7,380 nt of DNA from Alphaproteobacteria bacterium (GTDB lineage Bacteria; Pseudomonadota; Alphaproteobacteria; Rhizobiales; Aestuariivirgaceae): assembly GCA_026400595.1 (NCBI GenBank), contig JAPLOT010000053.1, positions 1 through 7,380 of the forward strand, given 5' to 3'. Positions 1 through 4,640 of the stretch are shown piece after piece. Made by a program: the position numbers and the translations under genes. The notes under the pieces were generated by a model, which had not been told where the DNA came from, ran no database searches, and saw only the letters and a list, made by a program, of their open reading frames with translations. Numbering within the stretch: the stretch's first letter is position 1; each line of letters starts with the position of its first letter.

Positions 1-331
1 GCTCGGCCTTGGCCACACCCTTCATCCGCAGTCCGAATCCAACGTTGTTGCCAATGCTCATGTGTGGGAACAGGGCGTAATCTTGAAAGACCGTGGCCGT
101 CGGACGCTTTGCGGGCGCCAGGCCTGTGCAGTCTGTCCCGGCGATGAGGACGCGGCCGGACGTCGGTTGCAGGAAGCCGCCAAGAATCGACAGCAGAGTG
201 GTCTTTCCCGAACCGGAAGGTCCAAGGAGCACGGTGTAACTGCCGGCTTCAATGGTCAGCGAAATGTCATCCAGGACCTTTGCCCGCCCGAAACTGTGCG
301 AGATGCCTTCGATCGAGACGAGGCTGCTCAT
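1..331 (-). CDS. ABC transporter ATP-binding protein, polyamine/PotA-like, C-terminus beyond window
   Basis: Cytoplasmic ATPase subunit of the importer encoded by this operon; it drives uptake by ATP hydrolysis. Only the first 110 codons are present, because the gene runs off the left edge. The visible part begins MSSLVSIEGISHSFG, has the Walker A motif GPSGSGKT at residues 37-44, and has a Q-loop in VFQDYALFPHM with Gln83. This is the usual form in spermidine/putrescine and Fe3+ type ATPases (PotA/FbpC group). The signature motif, Walker B and any TOBE domain lie outside the window. The ATG at 331-329 overlaps the stop of the upstream permease as ATGA. A GGAGA ribosome site lies 8 nt before it, inside the permease gene, suggesting coupled translation. 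The ATPase identity is certain; the substrate class is inferred from the companion permeases and binding protein. Confidence 0.93.
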   Translation of the reverse strand, partial: MSSLVSIEGISHSFGRAKVLDDISLTIEAGSYTVLLGPSGSGKTTLLSILGGFLQPTSGRVLIAGTDCTGLAPAKRPTATVFQDYALFPHMSIGNNVGFGLRMKGVAKAE

Positions 332-1101
332 GAATTGCGTCTCCGCAGGGCAACGAGCTCGAAGATGATCGCCAGCATCACGGAGACGCCGAAGACAAGC
401 GCGCCAACCGCGTTGGTCTTCGGATTTAGGCCGGCACGCAGCAGGTTCCAGATCTCGACGGGAAGCGTCGTGTCGAAGCGCGTCAGCAGGAAGGCGATCA
501 CGAACTCATCCCAGGAAAATGTCATGGACAGGAAGAAGCTTGCAAAGAGCGCAGGCCATAGCATGGGGGCGGTGATCAGGAGCAGAACCTTGATCTCCGA
601 AGCGCCAAGATCCCGCGCCGCCCGCTCGACATTGGCCTGATGATCTCCCATCTGGCTGTAGATGATGGCAAAGCAAAGCGGCAGGTTGATGACCACGTGA
701 CCGATGCCCGCGGCGATCAGGGACTTCGGCAGGCCCAGCCAGTTGAACAGAATGAGCAAGCCCATGCCGATGATCAGATAGCTCACGGTGAGAGGCAGGG
801 TGATCAAGCCGCGCAGCAGTGCCGAACCGGGCAGATGGAATCGCGCGAAGCCCCAGGCTGAGAGGAATCCCAGCACTGTCGCGAGGGCGGATGTCGTCAC
901 TGCCACGAGGATCGAGTTCATCAGTCCTGAGGTCAGCCGCGCATCGTTGAGTACCGCCTCGTACCATCTTAGCGAGGGACCATTGAAGGGCGGGATGGGA
1001 AAGAGCGTGCCCTGAAAGGAAAACAGCACCAGCATGGCGACCGGAAGGAAAATGAAGCCATACAGCGCCATCGCATAGACGCTTGCGATCATGGTCCGCA
1101 T
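328..1101 (-). CDS. ABC transporter permease, PotC-like (second membrane subunit)
   Basis: Inner-membrane permease of 257 residues, typical of the PotC/YdcV family. It has about six hydrophobic segments (roughly residues 8-28, 61-85, 96-120, 130-149, 182-206 and 232-250). The cytoplasmic EAA loop that docks on the ATPase spans about residues 159-184, with ERAARDLGAS followed by a proline-containing segment (APMLWPAL). The ATG at 1101 shares one base with the stop of the preceding permease (TGATG), and an AGAGGG ribosome site sits 4 nt upstream; a second Met at codon 4 is a possible alternative start. It is the third gene of the operon and presumably pairs with the upstream permease as a heterodimeric channel. 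The family call is firm; the transported compound is not visible in the sequence, and a polyamine-like or other cationic compound is inferred by family. Confidence 0.93.
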   Translation of the reverse strand: MRTMIASVYAMALYGFIFLPVAMLVLFSFQGTLFPIPPFNGPSLRWYEAVLNDARLTSGLMNSILVAVTTSALATVLGFLSAWGFARFHLPGSALLRGLITLPLTVSYLIIGMGLLILFNWLGLPKSLIAAGIGHVVINLPLCFAIIYSQMGDHQANVERAARDLGASEIKVLLLITAPMLWPALFASFFLSMTFSWDEFVIAFLLTRFDTTLPVEIWNLLRAGLNPKTNAVGALVFGVSVMLAIIFELVALRRRNS

Positions 1102-1940
1102 CAGGCCCTCTCGATCCTGAGCCAGCGGGCGCAGGCGAAATAGGCAAGTGTCACCACGACCATGAGGATGATGGAGAGAGCCGAGGCGGAGGAGAAGTCG
1201 CCGCGCCGTCCGATCTGCATCATAATCAGTTGCGGCATGAGCAACTCATTGTTTCCGCCGAGGATCTGCGGCGTGATGTAGTCGCCGATGGCAAGCACGA
1301 AGGTGAGGAATGCGCCCACCATGATGCCGGGCAGCGTCAGCGGAAGGATCACGTGGGCGAAGCTCTGCAGCGGGGTCGCACCGAGATCCGCCGCTGCCTT
1401 CCGGTAGTTCGGCGAAAGCTGCTTCAGATTGGCATAGATCGTAAGTGTCAGCAGCATGACGAAGAAGTGAACGAAACCGATGACCGTGGCGGTCCGTGTG
1501 TTGGCCAGTTGCAGGGGTTCGGTGATGGCACCGAGCTCGAGCAGGGATGTGTTGATCACACCCTTTTCAGCCAGGACAAGAAGCCACGCGTAGGACCTGA
1601 CGACATAGGAGGTCCAGAAGGGCAGGACCGCCAGCATAAGGGCCAGTCTTTGCCAGCGCCGCGGCACGACGAAGGCAAGGATCCAGGCGAATGGATAGGC
1701 CAGCAGGACCGAAATGACCGTCACGATCGCCGTGACCTCGATCGAGTTGGTCATGGCGCGCCAATAGCTCGGGTTGGTGAAGAACTGCCCGTAGTTGGCG
1801 AGACTGAATCCAGCGCCACCCTTGGGATAGACGCTCACGATGGCCATGGCCAGGAAGGGCAGGGCAAAGAAGGCCAGCGTCCACAGCAATGCCGGTGTGA
1901 CGCTGGCCCAGCCGATGCGACTGGCCGTCCCCGGAGTCAC
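1101..1940 (-). CDS. ABC transporter permease, PotB-like (first membrane subunit)
   Basis: Inner-membrane permease of 279 residues, the normal length for PotB/YdcU-type subunits. Hydrophobic segments lie at about residues 14-37, 66-90, 96-124, 150-170, 200-225 and 253-270. The EAA loop is at about 178-206, with the core NYRKAAADLGAT and downstream LPLTLPGI. The start is a GTG at 1940-1938 that overlaps the stop of the binding-protein gene as GTGA. No strong Shine-Dalgarno precedes it, so initiation probably depends on translation of the upstream gene. The next in-frame Met is at codon 31, inside the first membrane helix region, which supports the GTG. It forms the channel together with the PotC-like subunit encoded immediately downstream. 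Family assignment is firm; substrate is unknown. Confidence 0.92.
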   Translation of the reverse strand: MTPGTASRIGWASVTPALLWTLAFFALPFLAMAIVSVYPKGGAGFSLANYGQFFTNPSYWRAMTNSIEVTAIVTVISVLLAYPFAWILAFVVPRRWQRLALMLAVLPFWTSYVVRSYAWLLVLAEKGVINTSLLELGAITEPLQLANTRTATVIGFVHFFVMLLTLTIYANLKQLSPNYRKAAADLGATPLQSFAHVILPLTLPGIMVGAFLTFVLAIGDYITPQILGGNNELLMPQLIMMQIGRRGDFSSASALSIILMVVVTLAYFACARWLRIERA

Positions 1941-3004
1941 TGGGCCTGAATCATTTCGGTCCAGAGGTCCTGCATCTTCTTGTCCAGATCCTCCGATGGA
2001 GCGGGATAGGGCTGGGCCCGCTTGAGGAACTCGGGCTGTTCGGCAAAGCGCAAAATGGCCTTCTGCTCATCATTGAGGGCTGCCTTGGAACTCGCCGGCA
2101 TGCCCCAGTAGCATGACGACGTCGCCAGCCGCGCCTGTCCCTCCGGGCTCATGATGTACTGGATGAACTTCAGCGCCATGTCCTTGTTTTTCGAATCCTT
2201 GAACATCGCGAGCGACTGCGACCACAGCACGGCACCTTCCTTCGGGATCGAGAAATCGAGATCCGGATTCTCCTTGGCGATGCCGGCCGTCACCCACTCG
2301 CCCCCGCCCACCAAAACGTCCACTTCGCCCGTCGCGAGTGCCGTCTGGCTGGCCACCACATCGGTCACCGCCTTGGCATTCGCCTTCATCTTCGTCAGAA
2401 CCTCCTTGATCGCGGGCAGGTCGGCCTCGGTCAGTTCCGTGGTCTTCTTCCCGATGGCCATGGCCGCCATCCCGATCACGGGCAGATAGTAGTCATAGAT
2501 TGCGATGCGTCCCTTGTACTTGTCGCCCGTCAGGACGGCGAGCGACTGCATGTCCTGTGGGTCGGCCTTGGACTTGTTGAATCCGATGGTGTTGTAGCCG
2601 AATTTCTCGGTGATGCCGTAGCGCTTGCCGTCGACGACGGTGCTGGCATCCATCTTCACCTCCGGAAACAGGTCGGCCATCGGCAACTGATCTTCCGGCA
2701 ACGGCTCGAAGAGCCCGCGTTCGACGCCACGCGGGACATCGATCGAGTCGATCACCATGACGTCCCAGTCACCCGGCTGCGACTGTTCGATGATGGCCAG
2801 ACCAGCTCCCGTGCCCTCGAACTCCTTCACATTGACCTTTATGCCATTCGCATCCTCGAAGGGTTTCAACAGGTTGGGATCGGCATGGTCGCACCAGACC
2901 AAGGCGTTGAGATCGGCAGCTGAAGCCTGACCGGCCAGTCCGAAGGCGGTGAGAGCGGCAATGGAAGCACCGGCAAGCCGGCACGCGAGGCTGTGTAATG
3001 TCAT
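1937..3004 (-). CDS. Periplasmic substrate-binding protein, PotD/PotF-like (SBP_bac_8 family)
   Basis: Extracytoplasmic ligand-capture protein of the importer, 355 residues. Residues 1-29 form a classical signal peptide: a short basic N-region with Arg9, a hydrophobic core, and a probable cleavage after GQASA before ADLNALVW. The mature protein of about 326 residues has the layout of polyamine/spermidine-type binding proteins, with an early WCDHADPNLLKPFE segment, YGITEKFGYNTIGFN in the middle, a hinge-region GGGEWV, and C-terminal FIQYIMSPEGQA. The open frame extends to 3274, but the start was placed at the ATG at 3004-3002. It alone is followed directly by a signal peptide, and GGGAG lies 9 nt upstream (plus-strand 3014-3018). 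Further upstream translation would run through the divergent regulator gene. It is the first gene of the operon. The ligand is not determined: it could be a polyamine, a cationic amino acid or a related amine. Confidence 0.92.
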   Translation of the reverse strand: MTLHSLACRLAGASIAALTAFGLAGQASAADLNALVWCDHADPNLLKPFEDANGIKVNVKEFEGTGAGLAIIEQSQPGDWDVMVIDSIDVPRGVERGLFEPLPEDQLPMADLFPEVKMDASTVVDGKRYGITEKFGYNTIGFNKSKADPQDMQSLAVLTGDKYKGRIAIYDYYLPVIGMAAMAIGKKTTELTEADLPAIKEVLTKMKANAKAVTDVVASQTALATGEVDVLVGGGEWVTAGIAKENPDLDFSIPKEGAVLWSQSLAMFKDSKNKDMALKFIQYIMSPEGQARLATSSCYWGMPASSKAALNDEQKAILRFAEQPEFLKRAQPYPAPSEDLDKKMQDLWTEMIQAQ

Positions 3005-3090
3005 GACGTTTGTCTCCCGGTCGTTGTTTGCAAAAAAACTGAACCAATTCCAAAATTGAGTCAAATTCAAAGATCTGGCAGACTGACCAG
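3005..3090. promoter_or_regulatory. Divergent control region between importer operon and TetR gene
   Basis: This 86-bp spacer is visibly more AT-rich than its neighbours and separates two divergent transcription units, so both promoters must lie in or next to it. It contains an odd palindrome TTGA-G-TCAA at 3056-3064, extended by AA/TT to 3053-3067, and two overlapping inverted repeats that run into the TetR start codon. On the minus strand TTGACT (3064-3059) could be a -35 for the importer operon, but no good -10 follows at 17-18 nt. That promoter therefore stays unassigned. Confidence 0.7.
3056..3084 (+). promoter_or_regulatory. Candidate promoter of the TetR gene, possibly leaderless
   Basis: TTGAGT at 3056-3061 (4 of 6 matches to the sigma-70 -35) is followed after exactly 17 nt by CAGACT at 3079-3084 (3 of 6 matches to the -10). 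A start site about 7 nt downstream would fall on the A of the TetR ATG at 3091. No Shine-Dalgarno is visible before that ATG, so a leaderless transcript is a consistent reading. The -10 match is poor and this remains a candidate only. Confidence 0.3.
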
Positions 3091-3100
3091 ATGTCAGGCT
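3073..3100. promoter_or_regulatory. Overlapping inverted repeats, candidate TetR operator
   Basis: Two dyads overlap here. The first has perfect 6-bp arms ATCTGG (3073-3078) and CCAGAT (3087-3092) around 8 nt. The second has 8-bp arms AGACTGAC (3080-3087) and GTCAGGCT (3093-3100) with one mismatched pair, around CAGAT. Both overlap the TetR start codon and the candidate -10. This is where an autorepressing TetR protein would be expected to bind, and it could also affect the divergent importer promoter. The shared half-site TGACCAGAT resembles the TGACCA half-site described for the TetR-family protein RutR, which may be coincidence. Confidence 0.4.
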
Positions 3101-3705
3101 TGCGCGAAAGACAGAAGGCCGTTCGGCATGATCGCATCCTCGCGGCTGCAAGCGCACTGTTCCGCGACCATGGCTACGAGCAGGTAAAGATGGAGGCGCT
3201 TGCGGCCGCCGCAGAAGTTTCGATCGGCACGATCTACAACTACTACCAGCATAAGGGCGACCTCCTGATGGCAATCGTCGCCATGGAGGTCAACGAGGTG
3301 CTGGCGGCTGGCGAGAAGGTGATCGCTCGACCGCCCCGCGGCGCCGAACGAGCCATCGATACGCTCATCGGCAACTACATCGAGCATTCGCTCGTCTACC
3401 TGAGCAAGGAAATGTGGCGTCAGGCCATGGCAATCTCGACGCAGCAGCCCGACAGTCCCTTCGGCAAGACCTATGCCGACCTCGACCTCAGGCTGGCCGA
3501 TCAGACCTGCCGCCTGCTGCAGAAGCTCCAGACCCTGGGCGTGATCCGGGACGGAGCGGACGCGAAAGCCGCGGGCGAACTTCTCTTCAACAACACGAAC
3601 ATGATGTTCATTGTCTTCGTCAAGACCGCCGGGATGAACGTCGGCGAACTGCGCGCTACCATCCGGCGCCAGAATCGTCCGCTTGTCGAAGCCCTGAAGG
3701 TCTGA
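3091..3705 (+). CDS. TetR/AcrR-family transcriptional regulator
   Basis: A 204-residue protein of typical TetR length. The N-terminal DNA-binding domain is clear: helix 1 is RILAAASALFRDHGYEQV (about residues 15-32), and the helix-turn-helix is about residues 34-53, with MEALAAAAEVSIGTIYNYY followed by KGDLL. The remaining roughly 145 residues form the helical ligand-binding and dimer domain, which is not recognisable at the level of ligand; the segment FNNTNMMFIVFVKTAGM near the C-terminus is notably hydrophobic. The ATG at 3091 is the only reasonable start, since no in-frame alternative lies upstream and the next Met is at codon 34. It lacks a Shine-Dalgarno. The gene is divergent from the importer operon and lies 5 nt upstream of the BKACE gene. 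It probably represses itself, the enzymes and the importer until an imported substrate or product binds. Confidence 0.9.
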   Translation: MSGLRERQKAVRHDRILAAASALFRDHGYEQVKMEALAAAAEVSIGTIYNYYQHKGDLLMAIVAMEVNEVLAAGEKVIARPPRGAERAIDTLIGNYIEHSLVYLSKEMWRQAMAISTQQPDSPFGKTYADLDLRLADQTCRLLQKLQTLGVIRDGADAKAAGELLFNNTNMMFIVFVKTAGMNVGELRATIRRQNRPLVEALKV

Positions 3706-3710
3706 ACCGC

Positions 3711-4544
3711 ATGTCCAAGCCCTGCATCATCACCGTGGCAATCACCGGCTCCGTGCCGCGCAAGGAAAACAATCCGGCCGTCCCCATCACCATTGCCGAG
3801 CAGGTTGAATCGACGCAGGCAGCCTTCGAGGCCGGCGCCGCGCTCGCGCATGTCCACGTCCGCAAGGACGACCAGACTCCGACATCCGATCCGGATCGTT
3901 TCGCGAGACTTCTGGAGGGCCTGCGCAAGCATTGTCCAGGCATGATCGTGCAGTTCTCGACGGGCGGCCGGTCCGGCAAGGGGTCGGAACGGGGCGGCAT
4001 GCTGCATCTCGGCTGCGACATGGCCTCGCTCTCGACCGGCTCCTGCAACTTCCCAACCATCATCTACGAGAACCACCCTGATCTTGTGCGGGAACTGGCC
4101 GAAAAGATGATGCAGCATGATGTGAAGCCGGAAATCGAGGTCTTCGACCTGTCCATGCTCTATCAGGCCCTCCGCATGGCCGACGAGGGACTGCTGAAGA
4201 AACCGCTGCACGTCCAGTTCGTTCTTGGCGTGAAGAACGCCATGCCCTGCATCCGCCAGGCCTTCGACTTCATGGTGGACGAGGTCCAGCGCCTTGCGCC
4301 CGAGGCCACCTGGGTCGCAGCCGGCATCGGCAGGCATCAGCTTGAGGTCAACCGCTGGTGCCTGGAACGGGGCGGTCATTGCCGGACCGGGCTCGAAGAC
4401 AACATCCGCTGGGACGAGACCCGGCTGGCCGCCTCCAATGCCGAGCTGGTCGGCAGGGTTGCGGAGCTCTGCGGCGGCTACGGGCGCCACCCGGCCTCGG
4501 CCGCGGAAGCCCGGAAAATCCTCGGATTGAGGCCTGCGGTCTGA
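3711..4544 (+). CDS. Beta-keto acid cleavage enzyme (BKACE, DUF849, Kce-like)
   Basis: Metal-dependent cytoplasmic enzyme of 277 residues. The family condenses a beta-keto acid with acetyl-CoA, giving acetoacetate and a new acyl-CoA; characterised members include 3-keto-5-aminohexanoate cleavage enzyme of lysine fermentation and dehydrocarnitine cleavage enzyme. The sequence shows AITGS at residues 10-14, the zinc-ligand motif HVHVR with His47 and His49, FSTGGRSG with Ser83, IEVFDLSML in the middle, QFVLGVKNAM, and GGHCRTGLEDN with Arg225, Glu229 (third metal ligand) and Asp230. All core catalytic positions known from Kce appear kept. The open frame extends back to 3414, but that part is a shadow of the TetR gene. 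The ATG at 3711 is preceded by GAAGG about 10 nt upstream and matches the family N-terminus. It is co-transcribed with the TetR gene (5-nt gap). The exact keto acid is not predictable; Kce keeps a Glu shortly after AITG (from memory) where this protein has Ser-Val, so its substrate may differ. Confidence 0.93.
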   Translation: MSKPCIITVAITGSVPRKENNPAVPITIAEQVESTQAAFEAGAALAHVHVRKDDQTPTSDPDRFARLLEGLRKHCPGMIVQFSTGGRSGKGSERGGMLHLGCDMASLSTGSCNFPTIIYENHPDLVRELAEKMMQHDVKPEIEVFDLSMLYQALRMADEGLLKKPLHVQFVLGVKNAMPCIRQAFDFMVDEVQRLAPEATWVAAGIGRHQLEVNRWCLERGGHCRTGLEDNIRWDETRLAASNAELVGRVAELCGGYGRHPASAAEARKILGLRPAV

Positions 4545-4550
4545 CGGCCA

Positions 4551-4579
4551 ACTGGCTCCCGGCAACGCCGGAAGCTGGT
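4551..4579 (+). other. Strong stem-loop between BKACE and aminotransferase genes
   Basis: The 96-nt gap between the BKACE stop (4544) and the aminotransferase ATG (4641) contains a hairpin. Arm ACTGGCTCCCGGC (4551-4563) pairs with GCCGGAAGCTGGT (4567-4579) across the loop AAC. There is one C-A mismatch (4558/4572) and two G-U pairs. It is not followed by a T-run, so it does not look like an intrinsic terminator. It may instead stabilise or process the mRNA, or dampen read-through to the aminotransferase. Confidence 0.5.
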
Positions 4580-4625
4580 GCATTTCCTCCGGACGGTCCT
4601 TTCTGCTATCAGGACTGCATCATCC

Positions 4626-4631
4626 AAGGAG
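4626..4631 (+). promoter_or_regulatory. Ribosome binding site fixing the aminotransferase start
   Basis: AAGGAG lies 9 nt upstream of the ATG at 4641, close to the ideal Shine-Dalgarno. It decides the start in favour of MNKPHFPGATAW rather than the in-frame GTG at 4578, whose extra 21 codons have no family support. Confidence 0.8.
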
Positions 4632-4640
4632 TGCGATCCG

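Noticed and set aside
1083..1949. Plus-strand frame of 288 codons opposite the PotB-like permease
   Set aside because: Highly charged low-complexity translation, opposite a clear membrane protein gene.
3005..3274. Upstream extension of the binding-protein frame to 3274 (90 extra codons, minus strand)
   Set aside because: It would run antisense through the TetR gene and bury the signal peptide inside the protein; the ATG at 3004 has a good ribosome site and starts the signal peptide.
3414..3710. Upstream extension of the BKACE frame to 3414
   Set aside because: Those codons overlap the TetR gene in another frame and do not resemble the DUF849 family; the ATG at 3711 with GAAGG upstream fits.
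3501..4583. Long minus-strand frame of 360 codons opposite BKACE
   Set aside because: Antisense shadow in GC-rich DNA; composition rich in His, Gly, Arg and Asp, with no recognisable domain, opposite a clear gene.
4551..4600. Intrinsic terminator after BKACE
   Set aside because: The stem is strong but no T-run follows it, and the aminotransferase lies downstream on the same strand.
4578..4640. GTG at 4578 as the aminotransferase start
   Set aside because: AAGGAG at 4626 points to the ATG at 4641, and the extra 21 residues have no family counterpart.
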